From CAKSFT01 sp045544615 (GTDB taxonomy: Bacteria; Bacillota; Clostridia; UBA1381): 64,000 bases of DNA. Each line of letters opens with the position of its first letter. Positions within the stretch are counted from its first letter, which is position 1. The DNA lies in assembly GCA_045544615.1 (NCBI GenBank), contig JAZPZI010000002.1, positions 22,750 to 86,749 on the forward strand. The letters run 5' to 3'. This document shows positions 52,874-61,372 of the stretch, piece by piece. A program made the translations under genes and the position numbers. The notes under the pieces were generated by a model. It saw only the letters and a list, made by a program, of their open reading frames with translations. It searched no databases and was not told where the DNA came from.

Positions 52874-53606
52874 GAATAATGTTAAGATACATATAGAAAA
52901 TCTCGAAAAGAGCTTTGGTGGCAATGATGTCCTAAAGGGTATCACAACCGATATCTATGAAGGTGAGGTTGTATGCGTTATCGGACCGTCGGGTTCGGGT
53001 AAATCAACTTTTCTTCGTTGCATCAACAGACTTGAGAAGGCAACATCGGGTGATATTGTCGTTGACGGATATCATATAAATGATAAAAAGATTGACCTCA
53101 ACAAGGTGAGAGAGAATATCGGCATGGTGTTCCAGCACTTCAATCTTTTTGCAAATATGAACGTTTTGAGAAATCTGATGCTCGCACCGGTTGACCTTAA
53201 AAAGGCGACTAAAGAAGAAGCGAGAGAAACAGCTCTGAAACTTCTGGAAACTGTTGGATTGTCGGATAAGGCGGAAAGCTATCCGTCACAGCTCTCGGGC
53301 GGACAGAAACAGAGAGTGGCAATAGCCCGTGCTCTTGCAATGTCGCCGGATATTATGCTTTTTGACGAGCCGACATCGGCACTCGACCCTGAAATGGTAG
53401 GTGAAGTTCTTGCAGTTATGAAACAGCTTGCAAAGGACGGCATGACCATGGTGGTTGTAACACACGAAATGGGATTTGCACGTGAGGTTGCAGATAGAGT
53501 CCTCTTTATGGACGAGGGTGTTATTCTGGAAGAGGGAACACCTGAGGAGATATTCTCAAATCCAAAGCATCCGAGAACAATCGACTTTTTGGATAAAGTA
53601 TTATAA
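52860..53606 (+). CDS. Polar amino acid ABC transporter ATPase
   Basis: The 248-residue GlnQ-type ATPase has Walker A GPSGSGKST, signature LSGGQKQRVAIARAL, Walker B MLFDEPTSALDP and the H-loop VVTHEMGFAREVADR. The start is GTG 52860 inside the permease gene, after AGAGGAG. Confidence 0.94.
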   Translation: MTANKNNVKIHIENLEKSFGGNDVLKGITTDIYEGEVVCVIGPSGSGKSTFLRCINRLEKATSGDIVVDGYHINDKKIDLNKVRENIGMVFQHFNLFANMNVLRNLMLAPVDLKKATKEEARETALKLLETVGLSDKAESYPSQLSGGQKQRVAIARALAMSPDIMLFDEPTSALDPEMVGEVLAVMKQLAKDGMTMVVVTHEMGFAREVADRVLFMDEGVILEEGTPEEIFSNPKHPRTIDFLDKVL

Positions 53607-53610
53607 GATA

Positions 53611-53640
53611 AAGGATACAGGTTTTGCCTGTATCTTTTTT
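53611..53640 (+). terminator. Intrinsic terminator of the amino acid ABC operon
   Basis: GATACAGG pairs with CCTGTATC across a 5-base loop, followed by six T. Confidence 0.9.
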
Positions 53641-53647
53641 GTTAGGG

Positions 53648-53676
53648 TTGATTTTTGTGGGAGAATGTGGTAGAAT
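53648..53676 (+). promoter_or_regulatory. Promoter with TGTGG-extended -10
   Basis: TTGATT-N17-TAGAAT with TGTGG before the -10 box, 30 bases before the next start. Confidence 0.8.
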
Positions 53677-53705
53677 GAGTGTATATTAAAAAGGAGGAAA
53701 GAAAT

Positions 53706-54143
53706 ATGGGTTTTTTGATATTTTTAGGAATTGTGTTAGGTTTGTTCCTGTCATATTTTATTGCAAGGGAATTTTCTGACATAGCCCACGAAAAAGGATA
53801 CGATGATTCAAAATATTTTTGGTATACTTTTTTTATGGGCATATGTGGTGCCTTGATGGTAATAGCATTGCCGGACAGGAAAAGGATTGATGAAGGTAAG
53901 CAAAAAATGTATGGGAATAATACTAAAAATGAAGATTCATCACCAGAAAAATCAATTAAAAGTATAGAAATAGGAACTGTAGAGTCTATAGATAAAAAAG
54001 AAAAGAAAGTAGAAGAAAATGAAGGTGAATACATTCTCTCGAGACAGAAATCCGAAACTCACAGAATAGCATGTCCAGCATGTAAAACTTGGCAGAATGC
54101 TGATAGATATGTTTGTTTGGAGTGTGGGTATAAGTTTAAATGA
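53706..54143 (+). CDS. Membrane protein with C-terminal zinc ribbon, unknown
   Basis: The 145-residue protein has two hydrophobic segments (about 3-21 and 40-60), a charged Lys/Glu-rich linker and a zinc ribbon at the end with CPAC and CLEC pairs. I do not recognise a family with a known role. AAGGAGG precedes ATG 53706. Confidence 0.75.
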   Translation: MGFLIFLGIVLGLFLSYFIAREFSDIAHEKGYDDSKYFWYTFFMGICGALMVIALPDRKRIDEGKQKMYGNNTKNEDSSPEKSIKSIEIGTVESIDKKEKKVEENEGEYILSRQKSETHRIACPACKTWQNADRYVCLECGYKFK

Positions 54144-54304
54144 AATTTCCCCAAAAGGATAACACTGTGAATGTACTGCATATGAAATATATGATTGAAG
54201 TTGCAAAAGACTCGCTTAATAAAACTGGCAAGTCGTTTCTGGTTACACTGCCAAACCTCAGCCGTTCAATAAAAGAGTTGATGCAATATGAAAATAGTGA
54301 CTAA
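54140..54304 (+). CDS. Short hypothetical ORF overlapping the zinc-ribbon gene
   Basis: A 54-codon frame begins at ATG 54140, overlapping the upstream stop (ATGA). It contains EVAKDSLNKTGKSFLVTLP and then SRSIKELMQYE. It has no obvious own ribosome site, so it would rely on coupled translation. It could also be the remnant of a larger gene. No family recognised. Confidence 0.35.
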   Translation: MKFPQKDNTVNVLHMKYMIEVAKDSLNKTGKSFLVTLPNLSRSIKELMQYENSD

Positions 54305-54349
54305 ATTCTTTCAAAACTACACAGACTATCCTAAAAAAGGAGAAGTTTT

Positions 54350-55324
54350 ATGTGTACGGCAATTTCTGTGACGGTTAACGATAACTATTTCGGCAGAAAT
54401 CTTGATTTTGAGCTTGATTTCGGAGAAAAAGTCATTATTACCCCGAGGAACTTCGGATTTACTTTTCGAAACGGCAAAAGGATAAATAAACACTTTGCGA
54501 TAATCGGAATGGGGATTGAAAGTGGAAATTTTCCGCTCTACTTTGATGCGACAAACGAAAAGGGTCTATCTATGGCAGGGTTGAATTTCCCTGACAATGC
54601 AAGGTATTTCGATAAAAAGCCTGATGCCGAAAATGTCGCATCATTTGAATTCATTCCGTGGATTTTATCGCAATGTGAATCTGTAAAAGAAGCTTTAGGG
54701 TTGCTTAGGAAAATCAATATTACAAACGAAGCGTTTGACGGGAAATTTGCACCGTCACCACTGCATTGGATAATTGCGGATAAAACCGAGACGGTGACAG
54801 TAGAGCAGACAAAAGACGGTATAAAGGTTTTTGAAAATACTGTCGGGGTTCTCACCAACAATCCACCTTTTGATATGCAGATGTTCAACCTCACAAACTA
54901 TATGTCGGCAACAGCTGAGGAGACAAATAATGCCTTCTCTGATAAGGTAGATTTAAAACCCTATTCAAGGGGAATGGGCGGAATTGGGCTTCCGGGTGAT
55001 TTGTCATCGGCATCACGATTTGTAAAAATCTGTTTTTTGAAGCTGAACTCGGTATGGGGAGAAAGTGAAACCGAGATTGTAAATCAGTTCTTTCACATTC
55101 TCTATTCGGTGTATCAGATACGAGGTGCGGTGAAGGTCGGCAATGAGTATGAAATCACACACTACACATCCTGCTGTAATACCGATAAGTGTATATACTA
55201 TTACACCACCTACAACAACACCCAAATCAATGCTGTATCGCTTTTTTCGGAGGATTTGGAAGACGATAAACTGATATGCCACGACCTGGTTCGGGAACAA
55301 AAAATCAGTGTTTGGAATGTATAG
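54350..55324 (+). CDS. Choloylglycine hydrolase family (bile salt hydrolase-like)
   Basis: The 324-residue Ntn-hydrolase probably deconjugates bile salts; penicillin V acylase is the alternative in the same family. Met is followed directly by the nucleophile Cys2. The active-site set is visible: GRNLDFE (Arg and Asp), AGLNFPD (Asn), LTNNPPFD (Asn) and SRGMGGIGLPGDLSSASRF (Arg). No signal peptide is present, which is usual for intracellular BSH. It indicates a gut habitat. AAAGGAG precedes the start. Confidence 0.9.
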   Translation: MCTAISVTVNDNYFGRNLDFELDFGEKVIITPRNFGFTFRNGKRINKHFAIIGMGIESGNFPLYFDATNEKGLSMAGLNFPDNARYFDKKPDAENVASFEFIPWILSQCESVKEALGLLRKINITNEAFDGKFAPSPLHWIIADKTETVTVEQTKDGIKVFENTVGVLTNNPPFDMQMFNLTNYMSATAEETNNAFSDKVDLKPYSRGMGGIGLPGDLSSASRFVKICFLKLNSVWGESETEIVNQFFHILYSVYQIRGAVKVGNEYEITHYTSCCNTDKCIYYYTTYNNTQINAVSLFSEDLEDDKLICHDLVREQKISVWNV

Positions 55325-55341
55325 ATTAAATAATTAAAGAT

Positions 55342-55387
55342 ATGAAGAACAAAAAGCAAAATTGTATTGTTTTTTGTTCTTTTTTAT
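55342..55387 (+). terminator. Probable terminator after the bile salt hydrolase gene
   Basis: AGAACAAAAA pairs imperfectly with TTTTTTGTTCT about 25 bases later, followed by T residues. Confidence 0.6.
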
Positions 55388-55446
55388 GATATGATTAAAT
55401 TGGTTTTTTAATGGAATTTAAACTGTTATAAAATGGAGTGATAAAA

Positions 55447-56379
55447 ATGAAAAAAGAAGAACTTTTAAAGCACATAGGCTCTGTTGAGCAGGTTGGCGGA
55501 GTAAGGGACTACACCTTCAATGACGGCAAGGCAAAGGGAGTAAGAGCAATCGAGATCAACACAGGAAATCTGCAGTTTGTTGTACTTCCTGACAGATGTA
55601 TGGATATTGCCCAGGTCTATTTTAAAGGCCGTGCAGTGAGCTGGATTTCAAAGACAGGAATCACAGCACCTGAGTATTATGATAAAGACAAGATGCAGTT
55701 TTTGCGCGGCTTTTACGGTGGACTCATCACAACTTGCGGCTTGAAAAATATCGGTGGCCCATATAACGGCGAGGGTTTACACGGGAAAATTGCAAACACA
55801 CCTGCTGAAAAGGTGAGCGTAAATGCCGAGTGGCAGGGCGATGACTATGTAATGACTGTTTCAGGATATATGCGTGAGAGTGCAGTTTTCGGTGAAAATC
55901 TGTTGCTAAAGAGAACAATCACCGCAAAGCTTTTTGACGATGAGTTCACCGTTTGTGATACATTAGTAAACGAAGGCTTTGCCGATGAGGATATCGCATT
56001 TTGTTATCACTGTAACTTCGGCTATCCGCTTGTTCGTGAGGGCGCAAAGATGATAAATGTTCAGCCTGAGCTTGCCGATATCCACGCGCCGATTCACGGC
56101 AAAGAGGAAGAATGTGTTGGAGTAGTGCATACAGGTGAATATGCAACCGCCGGCATTGAAAACGGTGAGATGGGCGCATATATTACATATAAAAGAGATA
56201 CTATGCCTGAATTCCTTGTTTGGAAGATGCTGGGCGAGAGCGAGTATGTTGTCGGGTTAGAGCCGAGAACAACAAACTTTGGCGGTGAGAATATCGCAAA
56301 AAATAATGCATATGTGACGCTAAAGCCGTTTGAGGAATATAAGACATACTTAAAGTTTGAGTTTAAGGATTTGGTGTAA
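55447..56379 (+). CDS. DUF4432 aldose epimerase-like protein
   Basis: The 310-residue protein has a galactose-mutarotase-like fold pattern with VVLPDRCMDIAQ, GGLITTCGLKNIGGP, EGLHGKIANTPAE and YHCNFGYPLVREG, typical of the DUF4432 group. Substrates are unknown; some relatives sit in sugar-acid pathways. I chose ATG 55447, seven bases after GGAGTG, instead of GTG 55438. Confidence 0.85.
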   Translation: MKKEELLKHIGSVEQVGGVRDYTFNDGKAKGVRAIEINTGNLQFVVLPDRCMDIAQVYFKGRAVSWISKTGITAPEYYDKDKMQFLRGFYGGLITTCGLKNIGGPYNGEGLHGKIANTPAEKVSVNAEWQGDDYVMTVSGYMRESAVFGENLLLKRTITAKLFDDEFTVCDTLVNEGFADEDIAFCYHCNFGYPLVREGAKMINVQPELADIHAPIHGKEEECVGVVHTGEYATAGIENGEMGAYITYKRDTMPEFLVWKMLGESEYVVGLEPRTTNFGGENIAKNNAYVTLKPFEEYKTYLKFEFKDLV

Positions 56380-56407
56380 AAAATCAACATGAGAGGAGAT
56401 TGCCGAA

Positions 56408-57151
56408 ATGCAGATGTTCGGGCGTGATGTGCGGTTTTTAAATGGTAATGGGCTCAAGATTATTGCGGCAATCTCTATGCTTTCAGATCATATCGGATAT
56501 ATGATTTTCCCGGGTGTTTTGCTTTTTCGAATAATCGGCAGACTTGCATTTCCGATATTTGCTTTTATGATAGCCGAGGGGTGCTTTTATACTAAAAACA
56601 AACTACGGTATTTTCTAGGTATATTTTTGCTTGGTGCCATTTGCCAGACTGTCTATTTTATCTATGGCGGCAAGACGGATTTGGGGATACTTGTAACCTT
56701 CTCACTCTCGATTGTTACCATATATTGCCTTGATTTTTTAAAGGACAGCTTCTTTTTAAAGGAGTCGATTATAAAAAGAACTTTTGCAGTATTGCTGTTT
56801 TTGGCAGAACTGACGTGTGTGTGGCTTATAACCAAAAGTGTTGTTGTCGATTACGGCTTTTGGGGGATAATGACGCCCGTTTTTGCAAGCGTGTTGAGAA
56901 CAAAGAACAGGTACCCTGAGAAAATAAGACGGTGGGATTTTCGGTATGCACGGATATTTATGCTCGGGATTGCACTTTTGATATTATCCGCCGATATTGG
57001 TGGAATACAGATTTATTCGTTAATTTCAATCCCGATTTTGATGCTTTATTCGGGAGAACGCGGAAGATATAATATGAAATACTTTTTCTATATTTTCTAT
57101 CCTCTGCACCTTGTAGCCCTTGAGGTAGTTGCGATGATTATCCGGGGTTGA
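56408..57151 (+). CDS. TraX-family integral membrane protein
   Basis: The 247-residue protein has about eight membrane segments. It starts with LNGNGLKIIAAISMLSDHIG, then RIIGRLAFPIFAFMIAEG, and ends with KYFFYIFYPLHLVAL. These match TraX, which acetylates F-pilin in E. coli; chromosomal Clostridia copies probably acylate something else on the surface. GAGAGGAG precedes the start. Confidence 0.88.
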   Translation: MQMFGRDVRFLNGNGLKIIAAISMLSDHIGYMIFPGVLLFRIIGRLAFPIFAFMIAEGCFYTKNKLRYFLGIFLLGAICQTVYFIYGGKTDLGILVTFSLSIVTIYCLDFLKDSFFLKESIIKRTFAVLLFLAELTCVWLITKSVVVDYGFWGIMTPVFASVLRTKNRYPEKIRRWDFRYARIFMLGIALLILSADIGGIQIYSLISIPILMLYSGERGRYNMKYFFYIFYPLHLVALEVVAMIIRG

Positions 57152-57176
57152 AATATGGGAGAAAGTGTGGTAGAAT
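57148..57176 (+). promoter_or_regulatory. Promoter with TGTGG-extended -10 overlapping the traX stop
   Basis: TTGAAA-N17-TAGAAT with TGTGG before the -10 box. It would transcribe the palindrome cluster as the leader of the gene at 57466. The expected transcript starts in the stem GAGTTTG-caaa-GCAAACTC region. Confidence 0.7.
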
Positions 57177-57347
57177 GAGTTTGCAAAGCAAACTCAATGA
57201 ATTGCCTGACAGCATGAATTGAAATCTGCGATTTCATGAATTGAGCCTTACAGCTCATGAATTGCACTTCGTGCTATTTACGGCAATTCAATTCATGGAG
57301 CGGTAGCGAGAAATCATGGCGGAACGCCAATTCATGACAAGGTCGTT
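57177..57347. repeat. Palindrome cluster built on ATGAATT/AATTCAT heptamers
   Basis: Four ATGAATT copies (57197, 57214, 57236, 57257) are followed by three inverted AATTCAT copies (57290, 57319, 57341). Between them lie different small stems: GTTTGC/GCAAAC, GAAAT/ATTTC, GAGC/GCTC, GCAC/GTGC, GGCG/CGCC and GACAA/TTGTC. The whole array can fold on itself as one large imperfect inverted repeat. It fills most of a 314-base gap with no coding frame and lies between a promoter and the start at 57466. Confidence 0.85.
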
Positions 57348-57465
57348 GTCAATTCATTTAAAACAGCGACATCTGATTTGTTCGCTAATTTTAGAATAAA
57401 AAAGAAATGTATTCGGGAATTGTAATAACAAAGTGTGCTTTGGATTTGGCAAAAGAGGTGAGGGA

Positions 57466-57822
57466 ATGTATTTAATAAAGAATTTCAGAAACTATATTCC
57501 ATTGTTGGCGATGGGTTTTATTATAACTTTTTTTGCCTGGCATGGTCTTACAGAAACTTTTGTTATAATTTTGCCATTCGTATTTGTGCCGGCTATGAAT
57601 GCTGTTTCGGTTATATTGAATACGCATAAATTAAAACCAGGAAGACAAATGTATATTTCCATTTTGTTTTCCTATGCATTGCAGTTTATGTTAATGCTTG
57701 TTTTGTTGAAGGGCTCTGATGATATGGGATTAGCCATAATCCAATGCTATTATATATTTTTATGTGTTGTAGATGCCATAATGCTTGTTTATCCGTGGAT
57801 TATATATCAAATAAAAAAATAA
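57466..57822 (+). CDS. Small integral membrane protein, unknown
   Basis: The 118-residue protein has four hydrophobic segments (about 11-28, 32-50, 64-80 and 90-113) with little else; no family recognised. I chose ATG 57466 after AGAGGTGAGGG. Its transcript would carry a leader of nearly 290 bases made of the palindrome cluster. Confidence 0.7.
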   Translation: MYLIKNFRNYIPLLAMGFIITFFAWHGLTETFVIILPFVFVPAMNAVSVILNTHKLKPGRQMYISILFSYALQFMLMLVLLKGSDDMGLAIIQCYYIFLCVVDAIMLVYPWIIYQIKK

Positions 57823-57891
57823 TATTTTTTGCAACCTTTTTGGGGTGTAGCAGGTATTATATATGTAAAACGATAAAAAAGGAGAAAAACT

Positions 57892-58638
57892 ATGAAAAAA
57901 TTACTTACAATTCTTTTGGCAATTTCGATGATGACAGCACTTGCTGCTTGCGGTGCTAAAAACCAGGAAGAGGTTTTGGAAAACGAAGAAATTGTTGAAA
58001 CAAACAAGACTGAAGAAAATGTTGAAGAGGATGTAGAGGCGGAAGAAAAAGAGACTGAAAAGGAAGAAACCAAAAAACCTGCCGACGCTCAGAGCCAGGC
58101 AAAGCCTACACAAAAGCCTCAGGAGCAGAAGCCTGCAGAACAAAAGCCGATTTCGACTCCTGCACAAAAGCCTGCAGAACAAAAACCGGTTGAGACTCCT
58201 GCAGAAAAGCCGGTAGAAAAGCCTGCAGAAAAGCCACAAAAGACAACTATCGGCAATACACTTTTAGCTGATTTTAAGGCACAGGCAAAGTCGGGAAAGG
58301 GTGTACAGGAAATTGCTGATGCACTTTTGACAAATCCTGTAATAAAGTTTATGGGTGCAACAATGCCTGTTGAAGAAGGATATCTCTCAGGCTTTGACAA
58401 TGCAGAAATCAAGGGCTTCAAATCAGGTGTTATGTTCTCACCAATGGTAGGTTCTGTTGCATTTGTTGGTTATGTTTTCGAACTTGAAAATGCAGCCGAT
58501 GCACCTTCATTTATTTCAAACCTCAAGGCAAATGCAAATCTCAGATGGAACATCTGTGTTGAGGCTGATGAGATGGTTTCAGGAAGCGAAGGCAACAAAG
58601 TATTCTTTGTAATGTGCCCAGAGCAAATGGAAGAATAA
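57892..58638 (+). CDS. Lipoprotein with Lys/Glu/Pro/Gln-rich linker
   Basis: The 248-residue lipoprotein has a signal ending LAAC (Cys20), an acidic Glu/Lys stretch (about 25-62), a Pro/Gln/Lys-rich linker (about 62-122) with short repeats of the type AEQKP and AEKPVEKP, and a compact C-terminal domain of about 125 residues (NTLLADFKAQAKSG, VGSVAFVGYVFELE, VFFVMCPE). The linker probably spans the cell wall. The C-terminal domain is not one I can name. Confidence 0.8.
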   Translation: MKKLLTILLAISMMTALAACGAKNQEEVLENEEIVETNKTEENVEEDVEAEEKETEKEETKKPADAQSQAKPTQKPQEQKPAEQKPISTPAQKPAEQKPVETPAEKPVEKPAEKPQKTTIGNTLLADFKAQAKSGKGVQEIADALLTNPVIKFMGATMPVEEGYLSGFDNAEIKGFKSGVMFSPMVGSVAFVGYVFELENAADAPSFISNLKANANLRWNICVEADEMVSGSEGNKVFFVMCPEQMEE

Positions 58639-58702
58639 TTAAAATCTGAAACGGGCACATCTCGTGTCCGTTTTGTTATGTAAATTTGTTAGGAGACAGA
58701 AT

Positions 58703-60103
58703 ATGTTATTTTCAAGTATTCCGTTTTTATACTATTTTTTACCTGTAGTATTAGTACTGTATTTTATTGCACCAAGACGGTTAAAAAATCCGGTACTGTT
58801 GCTCTCAAGCCTTGTCTTTTACGGATGGGGTGAACCTAAATATGTGTTTTTGATGATTGCAACGGTGTCTTTGGGATATGTTTTCGGAATCCTGATTGAG
58901 AAGTTCAGAAAAAGTCCGCTGTCTAAAGTGTTTTTGATACTGTCGGTTGCGACAAGCCTTGCAGGACTTTTATATTTTAAATATGCTGACTTTTTTATCG
59001 GAAACTTTAACGCCGTAACCGGGCTCTCGTTACCGTTTTTGAGACTGGCTCTGCCGATAGGTATAAGCTTTTATACCTTTCAGATTCTGAGCTATACGGT
59101 TGATGTTTACCGAGGCGATGCGGCAGCACAGAAAAACCCGATAAATCTTGCGACGTATATTGCATTATTTCCGCAGCTTATTGCAGGCCCGATTGTAAGG
59201 TATTCGGATGTCGAAAAACAGCTCACAAAAAGAACACACAGCTTTGATAAAGCATGGGAGGGGATAGGAAGATTTATAATTGGTCTTTCTAAAAAAATCC
59301 TCATAGCCAACACACTCGGCGAACTCGGTGAGAGTTTTTTTGCATCGGGTGACCTGTCGGTTTTATATTACTGGCTTTTTGCCATTTCCTATATGCTCCA
59401 GATTTATTTTGATTTCTCGGGCTACAGTGATATGGCAATAGGTCTTGGTAAACTGTTCGGGTTTGATTTTATGGAAAACTTCAATTATCCGTTTATCGCC
59501 AAAAGCATAACCGAGTTCTGGAGAAGATGGCATATCTCGCTTGGCTCGTGGTTCAGGGACTATGTATATATTCCACTTGGCGGAAACCGTGTAAAAAGAC
59601 CGAGAATGCTTCTAAATATATTTGCAGTATGGCTTTTGACCGGCTTCTGGCACGGTGCAGAATGGAACTTTATCATATGGGGACTATATTTTGGCATACT
59701 CCTCACGCTTGAAAAGTTTTTCTTTGGAAAGTTTTTGAAAAAGCTTGGCAGATTCTCGCATATATATCTGCTTTTCCTCGTTGCGGTAAGCTTTATGATA
59801 TTTGCAGCAGGAAACCTCAAGGATGCATTCGGATATGTCGGCGGATTGTTTGGCGCAGGCGGTATCCCGGCTGTATCAGCCGAGGCAATATATGAACTCA
59901 AAAACTATGGCGTAGTAATCCTTATAGCTGCGTTGGGTGCAACCCCGATTCCCAAAATGATAACGAAAAAGGTAACCGCAAAGTGGGGAAAAACAGTTTT
60001 TGTGAATATCCTGGAAATTGTTTTTCTGCTTGCACTTTTGATAGTATCAACCGCATACCTTGCCGATGGCTCGTTTAACCCATTTTTGTATTTTAGATTT
60101 TAG
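58703..60103 (+). CDS. MBOAT-family O-acyltransferase (AlgI-like)
   Basis: The 466-residue membrane enzyme has about eleven segments and the MBOAT features QLIAGPIVRYSDVEKQL, YFDFSGYSDMAIGLGKLFGF, EFWRRWHISL and the catalytic-type His in LTGFWHGAEWNF. It transfers acyl (often acetyl) groups to extracellular polymers. I chose ATG 58703 after TAGGAGA. The DHHW protein follows 11 bases later, forming the usual two-gene pair. Confidence 0.93.
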   Translation: MLFSSIPFLYYFLPVVLVLYFIAPRRLKNPVLLLSSLVFYGWGEPKYVFLMIATVSLGYVFGILIEKFRKSPLSKVFLILSVATSLAGLLYFKYADFFIGNFNAVTGLSLPFLRLALPIGISFYTFQILSYTVDVYRGDAAAQKNPINLATYIALFPQLIAGPIVRYSDVEKQLTKRTHSFDKAWEGIGRFIIGLSKKILIANTLGELGESFFASGDLSVLYYWLFAISYMLQIYFDFSGYSDMAIGLGKLFGFDFMENFNYPFIAKSITEFWRRWHISLGSWFRDYVYIPLGGNRVKRPRMLLNIFAVWLLTGFWHGAEWNFIIWGLYFGILLTLEKFFFGKFLKKLGRFSHIYLLFLVAVSFMIFAAGNLKDAFGYVGGLFGAGGIPAVSAEAIYELKNYGVVILIAALGATPIPKMITKKVTAKWGKTVFVNILEIVFLLALLIVSTAYLADGSFNPFLYFRF

Positions 60104-60114
60104 GAGGTGTGGAA

Positions 60115-61215
60115 ATGAAAAATAAAAGCATTGTATCAACAACAATTTTTGCACTTGTGCTTGCTGCCTTTTCGTTTACTTGTTGGTTGAAACCTCAAAC
60201 AACATATTCCGAGAGCGAGAGAAGACCGCTTGCAGAAAAACCGACACTTACTGTCGAAACCTTTGCATCGGGTGAGTATATGACCGGGTTTGAAGAATAT
60301 ACGGTTGACCAGTTCCCGGCAAGGGATAAGTTCAGACGTATCAAGGCAATGTTTGTAACACATTTTTTCAATAAAAAAGATAACAACAAACTTTTTGTTG
60401 CCGATGGTCACATCTCAAAAATTGAGTATCCGGTAAATCCGGCGATGGTTGAGAATGCAGAGAAAAAGTTTGATTACCTTTATGACACTTATATGAAGGA
60501 TACAGATGTTAATATCTATCTTTCGATTGTGCCTGACAAAAACATTGTCCTTGCCGAGAAAAACGGTTTTCCTGCAATCGACTATGAGACATTTTCAAAA
60601 GACTTTTCAAAAAGAATGGATTATATGAAATATATCGACATTCTTCCGATGCTCTCGATTGACGATTTCTACACAACCGACTCGCACTGGCGTCAGGAAA
60701 AAATCACCGATATTGCAGAGTATCTTGCAGAGAATATGGGAGCCGATGCCAAGGCAGAATACACCGAAAACACCCTTGAAAAACCTTTTGAGGGAGTATA
60801 TCTCGGACAATCTGCACTGCCGTTTAAGCCTGATACAATAAAGTATCTGACAAATGATATTCTCTCAAACGCCAAGGTGACATACTTTGATACAGGAAAG
60901 CCTGTTGCGGGTGAAATTTATAATATGGAAAAAGCAAACGGGAAGGACCCGTATGAGCTTTTCCTTTCGGGAACATCACCGTTGATTGAGATTGAAAATC
61001 CGAATGCTGATACAGACCGTGAGCTTATTTTGTTCAGGGACTCATACGGAAGCAGTATTGCACCACTTCTCGTTCCGGGATACAAAAAGGTTACGGTTGT
61101 GGATATCCGTTATATCCAGAGTGGGTTTCTTGGAAACTTTATAGAGTTTGCAGACCAGGACGTACTATTTTTGTACTCAACAACACTTTTGAACAATTCA
61201 ATGGCATTGAGATAA
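60115..61215 (+). CDS. DHHW/AlgX-like SGNH-type protein, MBOAT partner
   Basis: The 366-residue protein has an N-terminal membrane anchor (about 7-25), ESERRPLAEKP, DQFPARDKFRR, TDSHWRQEK (the DHHW-type motif, here DSHW) and the Ser motif FRDSYGSSIAP. Such proteins accept the acyl group exported by the MBOAT protein and pass it to a surface polymer. I chose ATG 60115 after TAGGAGGTG. A terminator follows. Confidence 0.87.
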   Translation: MKNKSIVSTTIFALVLAAFSFTCWLKPQTTYSESERRPLAEKPTLTVETFASGEYMTGFEEYTVDQFPARDKFRRIKAMFVTHFFNKKDNNKLFVADGHISKIEYPVNPAMVENAEKKFDYLYDTYMKDTDVNIYLSIVPDKNIVLAEKNGFPAIDYETFSKDFSKRMDYMKYIDILPMLSIDDFYTTDSHWRQEKITDIAEYLAENMGADAKAEYTENTLEKPFEGVYLGQSALPFKPDTIKYLTNDILSNAKVTYFDTGKPVAGEIYNMEKANGKDPYELFLSGTSPLIEIENPNADTDRELILFRDSYGSSIAPLLVPGYKKVTVVDIRYIQSGFLGNFIEFADQDVLFLYSTTLLNNSMALR

Positions 61216-61217
61216 TC

Positions 61218-61252
61218 AAAAGGCCCCCAGTTTCGGGGCTTTTTGTTTTTTA
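61218..61252 (+). terminator. Intrinsic terminator after the DHHW gene
   Basis: AAAAGGCCCC pairs with GGGGCTTTTT (one G-U), followed by a T run. Confidence 0.9.
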
Positions 61253-61286
61253 GGGAACAAAAGTTGTCGTAATTTCGCATAAAACC

Positions 61287-61315
61287 TTGACAAAATCTGT
61301 AAACAGGACTATAAT
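61287..61315 (+). promoter_or_regulatory. Promoter of the malate/lactate dehydrogenase-malic enzyme operon
   Basis: Perfect TTGACA and TATAAT boxes are separated by exactly 17 bases, 58 bases before the start. Confidence 0.9.
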
Positions 61316-61372
61316 ATTAGTACACGAAAGTTTGTGTATTTTTTAACAATTTTTATGGAGGTATGAAAAATA

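Noticed and set aside
57197..57347. CRISPR array
   Set aside because: The repeat unit is only seven bases, occurs in both orientations, spacers vary and are themselves hairpins, and no cas gene is near.
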